Assembly (NCBI RefSeq): GCF_000407605.1
Contig: NZ_ASWO01000006.1
Span: 35,766-99,765 of the forward strand
Direction of reading: 5' to 3'
Source: Enterococcus sulfureus ATCC 49903
GTDB lineage: Bacteria > Bacillota > Bacilli > Lactobacillales > Enterococcaceae
DNA length: 64,000 nucleotides
The translations under genes and the position numbers were made by a program. Positions 36,462 through 43,668 of this stretch are shown here, one piece after another (the first letter of the stretch is position 1; the number at the start of each line of letters is the position of its first letter). A model generated the notes under the pieces. The model was not told the origin of the DNA. It saw only the letters and a program-made list of their open reading frames with translations, and ran no database searches.

Positions 36462-36491
36462 CAATTTTGCTCAAACGAATAGTTTTGTAAG

Positions 36492-36514
36492 AAAGTTAGG
36501 CAAGCCGAAACTTT
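36492..36514 (+). promoter_or_regulatory. MntR/DtxR-type operator before mntH
   Basis: AAAGTTAGGCAAGCCGAAACTTT, an imperfect inverted repeat with the GGC-AA-GCC centre typical of manganese-dependent DtxR-family repressors (related to TTAGGTNAGCCTAA-like sites). It lies 70-90 bases before the mntH start. Confidence 0.6.
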
Positions 36515-36584
36515 ACTGTCTTTTTTTTTATGAAAGGTGTAAAATAAACTCAATATATATATGAAAGAAAAGGTGGGGTTTACG

Positions 36585-38153
36585 TTGAAACAAACGAAAG
36601 AGAAACACTCACTTGCAAATCATGCCAACGGACCTTCTCTTCAAGAAATAAATGGAACAGTCGTAGTTCCAAAAGGAAAAGAATTTTTCCGTACGTTATT
36701 AGCCTATTCAGGTCCAGGTGCATTAGTCGCAGTGGGATACATGGATCCAGGAAACTGGTCGACTTCGATTACAGGGGGTCAAAATTTTCAATACTTGCTC
36801 ATGTCGATTATTCTAATGTCTAGTTTAATTGCAATGCTACTACAATACATGGCAGCAAAATTAGGAATCGTCACACAACAAGACTTAGCACAAGCGATTC
36901 GTTCACGTACAAGTAAACCTTTAGGCATCGTCCTTTGGGTGTTAACAGAATTAGCAATCATGGCAACAGATATCGCAGAAGTTATCGGGGCAGCTATCGC
37001 ACTTTATTTATTATTTGGGATTCCTTTACTTTACGCCGTGTTTATTACAGTATTTGATGTATTACTACTATTGTTATTGACTAAAGTTGGATTTCGTAAA
37101 ATTGAAGCTTTAGTTGTCTGCTTGATTTTCGTTATTTTATTTGTCTTTATTTATCAAGTAGCCTTATCTAATCCTGACTGGGCCGCGATGTTTAAAGGAT
37201 TTATTCCAACGACTCAAACATTTGCTGATGCTCCTCAAATCGGTGGTCAGACACCACTTACAGGAGCCTTGGGGATTATTGGTGCGACTGTAATGCCGCA
37301 TAATCTTTACTTACATTCAGCAGTTTCCCAAACACGTGCCATCGATCATGACAATGAAGAAGAAGTCGCAGAGGCTGTTCGCTTTTCAACTTGGGATTCA
37401 AACATCCAGTTAAGCTTAGCTTTTGTAGTCAATGCCCTGTTACTGATTATGGGAGTCGCCGTATTTAAATCCGGAACGGTAAAAGATCCTTCCTTTTTTG
37501 GACTATATGAATCATTATCTGATCCTACTACACTAAGCAATGGTGTTTTAGCTGAAGTGGCAAAATCAGGGATTTTGTCTACTTTATTTGCCGTAGCTTT
37601 ACTCGCATCTGGTCAAAATTCAACAATTACTGGCACACTTACCGGTCAAGTCATTATGGAAGGGTTTATTCATTTAAAATTACCTATTTGGTTGCGCCGT
37701 CTTGTCACTCGTTTGATCTCTGTGATCCCTGTGTTGATCTGCGTTACTTTAACCAGTCGAAAAGGAACGATCGAAGAACATACTGCATTAAATAATTTAA
37801 TGAACAATTCGCAAGTCTTTTTAGCGTTTGCACTGCCCTTTTCGATGATTCCATTATTGATGATGACCAACAGTTCATTTGAAATGGGACATCGCTTTAA
37901 AAACAATTGGATCGTTAAATTCTTTGGTTGGGCTTCTGTCCTTAGTTTAACCTATCTCAATTTAATCGGTTTACCAAAACAAATAGAAGATTTTTTTGGT
38001 GATCAAGCTACAGCAAACGACATCACACATGCACATATGATTGCCTATATCATTATCTTCATCGTCTTGGCATTACTTTGTTGGACAACTGTGGATTTGT
38101 ACAAAGGAAATAAACGACTAGCTTTAAAACAAAAAGAGATCAGGGAATCCTGA
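36585..38153 (+). CDS. mntH: Manganese transporter, Nramp family
   Basis: Proton-coupled importer of Mn2+ (and other divalent metals). It has about 522 residues and 11 transmembrane segments; the metal-binding helix 1 motif is YMDPGNWSTS and the helix 6 motif is VMPHNLYLHS. Both are complete. I prefer the TTG start at 36585 because AAAGGTGGGG stands 6 bases before it; an in-frame ATG at 36561 has no ribosome binding site. A DtxR/MntR-like box lies upstream, fitting repression by manganese. The gene ends inside a bidirectional terminator. Confidence 0.92.
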   Translation: MKQTKEKHSLANHANGPSLQEINGTVVVPKGKEFFRTLLAYSGPGALVAVGYMDPGNWSTSITGGQNFQYLLMSIILMSSLIAMLLQYMAAKLGIVTQQDLAQAIRSRTSKPLGIVLWVLTELAIMATDIAEVIGAAIALYLLFGIPLLYAVFITVFDVLLLLLLTKVGFRKIEALVVCLIFVILFVFIYQVALSNPDWAAMFKGFIPTTQTFADAPQIGGQTPLTGALGIIGATVMPHNLYLHSAVSQTRAIDHDNEEEVAEAVRFSTWDSNIQLSLAFVVNALLLIMGVAVFKSGTVKDPSFFGLYESLSDPTTLSNGVLAEVAKSGILSTLFAVALLASGQNSTITGTLTGQVIMEGFIHLKLPIWLRRLVTRLISVIPVLICVTLTSRKGTIEEHTALNNLMNNSQVFLAFALPFSMIPLLMMTNSSFEMGHRFKNNWIVKFFGWASVLSLTYLNLIGLPKQIEDFFGDQATANDITHAHMIAYIIIFIVLALLCWTTVDLYKGNKRLALKQKEIRES

Positions 38154-38162
38154 TCTCTTTTT
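38131..38162. terminator. Bidirectional terminator, mntH / ohrR
   Basis: AAAAAGAGATCAGG/CCTGATCTCTTTTT overlapping the mntH stop codon. Confidence 0.88.
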
Positions 38163-38586
38163 ATGCTTTAAATAGTTCGTTTAATCCAATCAATTGAGTA
38201 AGTAACGTTTGATGATCGGCTTTAAGGTTTTTGATATCCATACTATTGGCCACTTGCTCAGATATACACGGCAACTCCGCTTTTACTTCTTTACCTCTTG
38301 GCGTAAGCATCAATTCTACTCGTCGTTCATCTTCTTTTGAACGTACCTTTTCTAAGTATCCTTTTTTTTCTAGTTTTTTCAATAAAGGGCTAAGTGTTCC
38401 CGAATCTAAATATAAGATTTCGCCCAGTTGATTTACTGTCATATAATCTTCTAACGCAATCATTGCAATAAATCCTGTATAGGTTAAATCGTAAGGATCT
38501 AGATAGGTTTTATATTTTTTGATCACTTCTTTTGAAGCTACATAGAGTTGGAAACATAACTCTTTGTCTAACATTGTATCGCTCAT
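38161..38586 (-). CDS. ohrR: Organic hydroperoxide-sensing MarR-family repressor
   Basis: A 141-residue regulator of the one-Cys OhrR class. The reactive Cys11 is in DKELCFQLYVASKE, the usual context. The winged helix follows (VNQLGEILYLDSGTLSPLLKKLEKKGYLEKVRSKEDERRVELMLT). It represses ohr until the Cys is oxidised by organic peroxide or hypochlorite (family knowledge). It is divergent from ohr, with operator-like palindromes between. ATG 38586 follows AAGGAG. Confidence 0.93.
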   Translation of the reverse strand: MSDTMLDKELCFQLYVASKEVIKKYKTYLDPYDLTYTGFIAMIALEDYMTVNQLGEILYLDSGTLSPLLKKLEKKGYLEKVRSKEDERRVELMLTPRGKEVKAELPCISEQVANSMDIKNLKADHQTLLTQLIGLNELFKA

Positions 38587-38606
38587 TTCATCCGCTCCTT
38601 TCTTTT

Positions 38607-38664
38607 AGTATAATCGAGCGGTTTTAATTGTCAAATTAAATAATATTGTGTACAATATAATTGT
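38607..38664. promoter_or_regulatory. ohrR promoter and OhrR operators in the ohrR-ohr intergenic region
   Basis: On the minus strand TTGACA (38630-38635) and TATACT (38607-38612) are 16 apart. ATATTGT-GT-ACAATAT (38643-38658) and ACAAT-ATA-ATTGT (38652-38664) are overlapping OhrR-like palindromes. The second contains a + strand TATAAT (38656-38661), probably the ohr -10. Confidence 0.7.
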
Positions 38665-38697
38665 GAACTAAAAAAATAATAAAGGAGTTTTTCAACA

Positions 38698-39111
38698 ATG
38701 AAAAAAATCTTTTCAACTAAAATGATCAATACTGGCGGACGTAGCGGAGAAGTGCATTCTCCAGATAATTCTTTCCAATTAAATATCGCCCCTCCAGGAA
38801 GCCGTGCGGAAAATGCAACTAATCCAGAGCAATTATTTGCAGCAGGATACAGCGCATGCTTTAACAGTGCTTTAGATTATTTGAAAAAATCACGTGGAAT
38901 CACTGGTGAATCAACTATTGAAGTTATTGTTTCCCTATACAATATCAGCCAAAGCGAATTACCTGATGTTGTTTTAGGTGTAGAAATCCGTGGACATATC
39001 GAAGGACTTTCATTAGAAGAAACAAAAGAGTTACTAGAGATTACTGAACAAACTTGTCCGTATTCTCGTGCAACTAAAGGCAACATCGACGTAACAATCG
39101 AAGCAATTTAA
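38698..39111 (+). CDS. ohr: Organic hydroperoxide resistance protein
   Basis: A thiol peroxidase of 137 residues that reduces organic hydroperoxides with dihydrolipoyl-type reductants. The catalytic Cys54 (AAGYSACFNSAL), resolving Cys120 (EQTCPYSRAT), Arg36 (SRAENA) and Glu45 (NPEQLFA) are all in place. Regulated by the divergent ohrR. The start follows AAAGGAG. Length and motifs are entirely normal. Confidence 0.95.
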   Translation: MKKIFSTKMINTGGRSGEVHSPDNSFQLNIAPPGSRAENATNPEQLFAAGYSACFNSALDYLKKSRGITGESTIEVIVSLYNISQSELPDVVLGVEIRGHIEGLSLEETKELLEITEQTCPYSRATKGNIDVTIEAI

Positions 39112-39112
39112 G

Positions 39113-39145
39113 AAAAAGCATGGCGCGTTTACGCCATGCTTTTTT
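39113..39145. terminator. Bidirectional terminator, ohr / flavoprotein gene
   Basis: AAAAAGCATGGCG/CGCCATGCTTTTT with T-run, between convergent genes. Confidence 0.9.
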
Positions 39146-39150
39146 TACGT

Positions 39151-40728
39151 TTAATCTTCAGCTTTTACATAATCAGTTGCTTGTACACCTGCTTGACGAC
39201 CAAAGATAATAATCTCTGCAACCGAATTTCCACCAATACGGTTTTCACCATGTAGGCCACCAGCAAGTTCACCTGCTGCATATAGCCCTTCGATTGGTTT
39301 ATTGTCTTTATTCAAGACTTCTGTTTTCGTATTGATTTTTACGCCACCCATCGTGTAATGAATTCCTGGGGCGATTTTGATTGCATAATAATTCGCTTGA
39401 TCTAATGGATGCTCCATTGCAGTCGTTCGATTAAATGCTTCATCTTTTTGATTTTTGACTGCTTCATTCCAAGAAGTTACTGATTTTTCTAAATTAGCTG
39501 CAGGCATCTCTAATTTTTTCGCCAACTCTTCTACTGTTTTTGCTTCTACTACATATCCTTTTGATGCATAGAACTCAATAGCCGTTGCGCGTGAACGAAC
39601 ACCTTGATCAAAAATTAAATACGCATCTTTATCCGTTTGCTTATTGATTGCACCAGATACGGCATCACGTGTGTCTAACTCATTAACAAAACGATTTCCT
39701 TCTTCATTGACTAAAATCGCACCTTCACCACGAACTGCTTCGCCAATTAAGATTCCTTGATCTTGTTGTACGGTTGGATGGATTTGAATTTCATCCATAT
39801 CGACTGTTTGTCCGCCAACTGCTTCAATCATTTTGATTCCATCACCGGTACTACCTGGTTGGTTCGTTGTCACATATCCTTCTAAATCAGGACGGTATTC
39901 TTTAATATATTCATCACTAGCTCCATAGCCCCCGGTCGTTACGATAACCGCATCTGCTTTAATCGTTTTTTCTTTTTCACCTTGAACTTGGGCTACGACA
40001 CCATCTACTTTGCCATCTTCTTCTACTAATTTTTTGACATCAGTATTGACAAACACTGGAATATCTCGTTTTTTCACGTTCTCACTTAATCCTTCAACTA
40101 AGTAGCCTCCAATTGCGGAACCGTCTGAAGGCCGATGGGTACGTTTTTCACTCATTCCTCCGGTAATGGTTAAGTTGTCTAATTTAATCCCAATTCCATC
40201 TAACCAATCGATGGCATCAGCAGAATGATCCACAAAGTAACGCAATAATTCTTTATCATTTGTACCATGTCCACCTTTTAAGGTTTCTTCATAGAATAAA
40301 TCATTGCTGTCTTTAATCCCTTGCTCTTGTTGGAATTTTGTATTAGAAGCATTCATCCCACTAGAAGATTTTGATGTATTTCCACCGACTACCGGCATTT
40401 TTTCTAAAATAACAGGATTCATCCCTTTGTCTTTAGCTTCAATAGCTGCTGTCATTCCAGCTCCACCAGAACCTACGATGACGATATCATACTCATCTTT
40501 TAACTCTTTAGGGTCAGTGTATGCAGATTCCGAAGCACCAGATTCAACATCTGCTTCTTCTTTTTTACCTTGTTTATCTTTTTCTTTGTCGTTCTTTTCA
40601 TATTTTTGTTCTGTTTTTTCTTTTTTCGCTCCATCTTTTGGTGCGTCTGGTTCTAAAATCGCACATCCAGCAACAGATGCACCCATCAGCATTAACATAC
40701 CCCATGTCAACAAACGTTTCGTTTTCAT
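39151..40728 (-). CDS. Extracellular FAD lipoprotein, fumarate reductase/flavocytochrome c type
   Basis: A 525-residue secreted lipoprotein. The signal peptide ends VAGC (lipid Cys22); residues 24-70 are a Lys/Glu/Asp-rich linker. The FAD-binding domain starts at DIVIVGSGGAGMTAAIEA (81-98), followed by GGNTSKSSSGMNAS and the fumarate-reductase pattern HPTVQQDQ, GEAVRGEGAILVNEEGNRFVNELDTRDAVSGAI (active-site Arg), HYTMGGVKIN (substrate His) and GENRIGGNSVAEIIIFGRQAG. No heme CXXCH and no FMN-binding domain is present, so electrons must come from a separate carrier. It probably reduces fumarate, urocanate or a related acceptor outside the membrane. Monocistronic. Confidence 0.86.
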   Translation of the reverse strand: MKTKRLLTWGMLMLMGASVAGCAILEPDAPKDGAKKEKTEQKYEKNDKEKDKQGKKEEADVESGASESAYTDPKELKDEYDIVIVGSGGAGMTAAIEAKDKGMNPVILEKMPVVGGNTSKSSSGMNASNTKFQQEQGIKDSNDLFYEETLKGGHGTNDKELLRYFVDHSADAIDWLDGIGIKLDNLTITGGMSEKRTHRPSDGSAIGGYLVEGLSENVKKRDIPVFVNTDVKKLVEEDGKVDGVVAQVQGEKEKTIKADAVIVTTGGYGASDEYIKEYRPDLEGYVTTNQPGSTGDGIKMIEAVGGQTVDMDEIQIHPTVQQDQGILIGEAVRGEGAILVNEEGNRFVNELDTRDAVSGAINKQTDKDAYLIFDQGVRSRATAIEFYASKGYVVEAKTVEELAKKLEMPAANLEKSVTSWNEAVKNQKDEAFNRTTAMEHPLDQANYYAIKIAPGIHYTMGGVKINTKTEVLNKDNKPIEGLYAAGELAGGLHGENRIGGNSVAEIIIFGRQAGVQATDYVKAED

Positions 40729-40772
40729 TTTTTCCTCCTACTACTCGTTTTTTTATCTCTATTTATTTTAAC

Positions 40773-40804
40773 AAAAAGATTGTGAAAAAACAATCAATCT
40801 TTTT
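40773..40804. promoter_or_regulatory. Inverted repeat in the promoter of the flavoprotein gene
   Basis: AAAAAGATTG-N12-CAATCTTTTT. On the minus strand a TTGTTT -35 and TGTTAAAAT extended -10 (17 apart) overlap it, so it can act as an operator or hairpin in the promoter region. Confidence 0.4.
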
Positions 40805-40934
40805 TGTTTTTATCAAAAAAAATGAATGAAATACTAAATTAACAATATTTTTATTTGTGAGTTTAATTTTTTAATGAAGGATAAACTTTTAGTTAAGAAT
40901 TCATACTCGTTATTTTAAAAAAATCATGAAAAGA

Positions 40935-40975
40935 AAGATTGACTTTTATGAAAGAGAGTTCTAATATACAATCTT
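40935..40975 (+). promoter_or_regulatory. Promoter of the KimA-like gene with flanking inverted repeat
   Basis: TTGACT (40939-40944), 17 bases, TAATAT (40962-40967). The arms AAGATTG (40935-40941) and CAATCTT (40969-40975) bracket it and repeat the arms found upstream of the flavoprotein gene. The rest of the 296-base gap is AT-rich, with nothing else I can support; I looked for a c-di-AMP riboswitch and did not see one. Confidence 0.55.
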
Positions 40976-41024
40976 GATTGCTAATTTAGATAGAATTAGT
41001 ATGAATTTGAGGAGGAATGATTTT

Positions 41025-42848
41025 GTGAACATTTTAAAAAGGTGGTTAGTTGGAAAGCCATTAAAATCTGCCGAAAATGATGACCATAAATTAGGTCGTT
41101 TAGCAGCCTTGGCTTTGCTTTCTTCTGATGCCTTGTCTTCCATTGCGTATGGAACAGAGCAAATCGTTGTCGTGTTGGTCGCATTATCGACAGCTGCGAT
41201 TTGGTATTCATTACCGATTGCTTTTTTTGTTATTATTTTATTGATTTCCTTAACGTTATCTTATCGTCAAATTATTCATGCTTATCCTAAAGGCGGCGGT
41301 GCTTATGTCGTCAGTAGCGAAAATCTAGGAAAAAATGCTGGATTGATTGCTGGAGGATCGCTCTTAGTCGATTACATGTTGACGGTGGCCGTATCCGTAT
41401 CAGCTGGTGCAGAAGCGATTATTTCTGCAATCCCTTCTCTAGGTCGTCACCAAGTTGCCATTTCAGTGGTCATTGTCGTATTGATTATGATGATGAATCT
41501 ACGCGGTTTGAGAGAATCTGCAAGTTTCTTAATGATTCCCGTTTACAGTTTTATTGCCATTATTTCACTCTTAATTATGTATGGACTATTTCAAATCGTA
41601 ACAGGAAATGCCCCACTACATGCCACAGCAGCAGTAGGAACGGCGGTACCTGGAGTCTCTATCGCCTTGATCTTACGTGCATTCTCTTCTGGTTCTTCTT
41701 CTCTTACTGGAGTGGAAGCCATTAGTAATGCTGTACCATTTTTTAAAAAACCACGAGCGAAAAATGCAGCTGGTACACTGACATTGATGGCAACGATTTT
41801 AGGGTTCTTCTTTGTTGGGATCACTTTTATCAACTATTGGTATGGGATTGTTCCACGAGCTGAAGTCACTGTCTTATCACAAATCGGAAAAGCCGTGTTT
41901 GGCGGCGGGATTTTATTTTATTTATTACAATTCACAACAGCCTTGATTTTAGCAGTCGCTGCCAATACGGGATTTTCTGCTTTCCCAGTCTTAGCTTATA
42001 ATTTATCAAAAGATAAATTTATGCCACATATGTATCAAGACCGCGGAGATCGTCTAGGTTATTCAAATGGAATTATTACTTTAGCTTTAGGCTCTATTGT
42101 CTTATTGTTTATCTTCCAAGGTTCAACTGAACGGTTGATCCCGCTTTACTCAATTGGAGTATTTACTCCCTTCGCTTTGTCACAAAGTGGGATGGTTGTC
42201 AGATGGTATAAACAAAAAGATCATTGGATTCGTCACTCATTAGCAAATATTATCGGAGCGCTCATTTCTTATTTGATCATTATCATTTTATTAATGTATC
42301 GTCTTGCCGATATCTGGCCTTACTTTATTATCATGCCGATTTTATTGTTTATCTTTTATAAAATCAATCATCATTATAAAAATGTTGCCGAACAACTACG
42401 CTTAGAGCAAGAATGCGATCTGCATGAGTATGCAGGAAATACGGTGATCGTCTTAGTGGGAAACGTCACACAAGTGAACATTGGCGCATTGAATTATGCG
42501 CGCTCAATCGGTGACTATGTGATTGCAATGCATGTTTCGTTAGATGAAGATATAAAAAAAGAACGCGAAATCGAATCGGAATTTCGTCAACATTTCCCAG
42601 ATGTTCGCTTTTCTGTTGTTCACTCGTCGTATCGTTCTATCGAAAATCCAATCATCCGCTATGTGGATCGCGTGAGCAAACATGCAGCACAAGAAAACTA
42701 CACTACGACTGTTTTGATTCCTCAATTTTTACCAAATAAACGTTGGCAACGTATTTTGCATAACCAAACAAGTTTGAAACTACGTTTGCGTCTAGCTACT
42801 AGACAAAATATTATTTTAGCCACTTATAGTTATCATTTGAAAAAATAA
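41025..42848 (+). CDS. kimA: APC-superfamily potassium importer, KimA-like
   Basis: About 608 residues starting at GTG 41025 (MNILKRWLVGKPLKSAEN) behind GAGGAGG; earlier in-frame ATGs have no site and fall in the promoter leader. Twelve hydrophobic helices (LAALALLSSDALSSIAYGTEQ, YPKGGGAYVVSSENLG, FSSGSSSLTGVEAISNAVPFFK) are followed by a C-terminal soluble domain (about 465-608) with VIVLVGNVTQVNIGALNYARSIGDYVIAMHVS, similar to universal-stress/PII-like folds. This matches KimA/YdaO, a high-affinity K+ importer controlled by c-di-AMP in Bacillus. The assignment to K+ is by family; a generic amino-acid permease remains possible. Confidence 0.8.
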   Translation: MNILKRWLVGKPLKSAENDDHKLGRLAALALLSSDALSSIAYGTEQIVVVLVALSTAAIWYSLPIAFFVIILLISLTLSYRQIIHAYPKGGGAYVVSSENLGKNAGLIAGGSLLVDYMLTVAVSVSAGAEAIISAIPSLGRHQVAISVVIVVLIMMMNLRGLRESASFLMIPVYSFIAIISLLIMYGLFQIVTGNAPLHATAAVGTAVPGVSIALILRAFSSGSSSLTGVEAISNAVPFFKKPRAKNAAGTLTLMATILGFFFVGITFINYWYGIVPRAEVTVLSQIGKAVFGGGILFYLLQFTTALILAVAANTGFSAFPVLAYNLSKDKFMPHMYQDRGDRLGYSNGIITLALGSIVLLFIFQGSTERLIPLYSIGVFTPFALSQSGMVVRWYKQKDHWIRHSLANIIGALISYLIIIILLMYRLADIWPYFIIMPILLFIFYKINHHYKNVAEQLRLEQECDLHEYAGNTVIVLVGNVTQVNIGALNYARSIGDYVIAMHVSLDEDIKKEREIESEFRQHFPDVRFSVVHSSYRSIENPIIRYVDRVSKHAAQENYTTTVLIPQFLPNKRWQRILHNQTSLKLRLRLATRQNIILATYSYHLKK

Positions 42849-42849
42849 A

Positions 42850-42888
42850 GAAAAAGGGGTATGACAGAAATCTGTCATACCTCTTTTT
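42850..42888. terminator. Bidirectional terminator, kimA / PTS IIA
   Basis: AAAAAGGGGTATGACAG with CTGTCATACCTCTTTTT, between convergent genes. Confidence 0.88.
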
Positions 42889-43207
42889 AAGATACACGTT
42901 TATATACATCAATAACTTCTTTGGCTAAATCAGTAAATGTAATACTTGTCATCAAATGATCTTGGCTATGAATCGTCAATAAGTTTACTTTAAATTCTTC
43001 ACCATTGGCTTCAGCTGTTAGCAGTTTAGTTTGGGCTTGATGCGCTTGTACTAACGATTCCTCAGCTAATTTGATTTTTTCTTCTGCAAGTTCAAATTCA
43101 CCTTTTTTTGCAGCTTGGATCGCTTCCATCGCATCGCTTTTTGCATTTCCAGCGTAGATAATCAATCCCATAATCTCTTGTAGTTGCTCTTGATTCATCT
43201 CATTCAT
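42887..43207 (-). CDS. PTS lactose/cellobiose-family EIIA
   Basis: A 106-residue all-helical IIA of the Lac/Cel family. The phosphorylated His is H80 in LLTIHSQDHLMTS; NESL-like helix LAEESLVQAHQAQTKLLTAEANGEEFKVN precedes it, as in ChbA. It accepts phosphate from HPr and passes it to IIB. It is the second and last gene of a two-gene operon, 12 bases after IIB, and its stop lies in the terminator. No IIC gene follows. Confidence 0.92.
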   Translation of the reverse strand: MNEMNQEQLQEIMGLIIYAGNAKSDAMEAIQAAKKGEFELAEEKIKLAEESLVQAHQAQTKLLTAEANGEEFKVNLLTIHSQDHLMTSITFTDLAKEVIDVYKRVS

Positions 43208-43219
43208 CTTATGACCCTC

Positions 43220-43543
43220 TTATTTCGCTTCAATCATCGTGATGGCTGTATTCAATACATTTTCACCATTCATTGTACCGTAATCACGCATGTCGATGAC
43301 ACTCACTGGAATATTTTTTCCTGCAACTTTTTCTTCAAATTGACCTTTCATAAAACGAACTTGTGGTCCTAACATCAAGACATCGATTGGGTGATCTGTA
43401 TCTGCAAGTTTACCGTCTGCTTCTGAAGAAGATACTGCAAAAATATCTGCTTCTAATCCTTTTGCCTCTGCGGCTTTTTGCATTTTTTGAACCAATAAAC
43501 TAGTACTCATTCCTGCTGAACATACAAGCATAATTCTTTTCAT
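43220..43543 (-). CDS. PTS lactose/cellobiose-family EIIB
   Basis: A 107-residue IIB starting MKRIMLVCSAGMSTSLLVQKMQ at ATG 43543; AAGGAG is about 10 bases upstream. The phosphocysteine is C8 in VCSAGMSTS, the cellobiose-type P-loop. It follows a consensus sigma-54 promoter and precedes IIA. The permease partner must be encoded elsewhere. Substrate (cellobiose, chitobiose, lactose or another glycoside) cannot be told from IIA/IIB. Confidence 0.92.
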   Translation of the reverse strand: MKRIMLVCSAGMSTSLLVQKMQKAAEAKGLEADIFAVSSSEADGKLADTDHPIDVLMLGPQVRFMKGQFEEKVAGKNIPVSVIDMRDYGTMNGENVLNTAITMIEAK

Positions 43544-43585
43544 TAGTAACACGCTCCTTAATATAAGTCATTACATTAAACTATA

Positions 43586-43601
43586 AGCAAGAAGCGTGCC
43601 A
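43586..43601 (-). promoter_or_regulatory. Sigma-54 promoter of the IIB-IIA operon
   Basis: TGGCACGCTTCTTGCT on the minus strand matches the -24/-12 consensus TGGCACNNNNNTTGCW exactly. It lies 43 bases before the IIB start and downstream of a LevR-type activator gene. Confidence 0.93.
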
Positions 43602-43623
43602 AAAAAAATCGCATCACACCACG

Positions 43624-43637
43624 AGTTAACGCTTACA
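43624..43637 (-). promoter_or_regulatory. cre box in the sigma-54 promoter region
   Basis: TGTAAGCGTTAACT matches TGWAARCGYTWNCW at all positions. It stands between the activator site and the -24 element, so CcpA could block activator-polymerase contact. Confidence 0.75.
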
Positions 43638-43648
43638 CACATTTTTCT

Positions 43649-43664
43649 ACACTATACACAGTGT
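43649..43664. promoter_or_regulatory. Putative upstream activating sequence for the LevR-type activator
   Basis: ACACT-ATACAC-AGTGT inverted repeat, about 50-60 bases upstream of the -24 element and 4 bases after the activator stop codon. This position suits an enhancer site. Confidence 0.5.
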
Positions 43665-43668
43665 GTAA

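Noticed and set aside
40304-40771. 155-codon open frame opposite the flavoprotein gene
   Set aside because: It is antisense to the signal peptide and FAD domain, is rich in low-complexity Ser/Phe, and has no ribosome binding site.
40729-41024. c-di-AMP (ydaO) riboswitch before the KimA-like gene
   Set aside because: The promoter is only about 60 bases before the GTG start, too short for the roughly 120-base aptamer, and the motif is absent.
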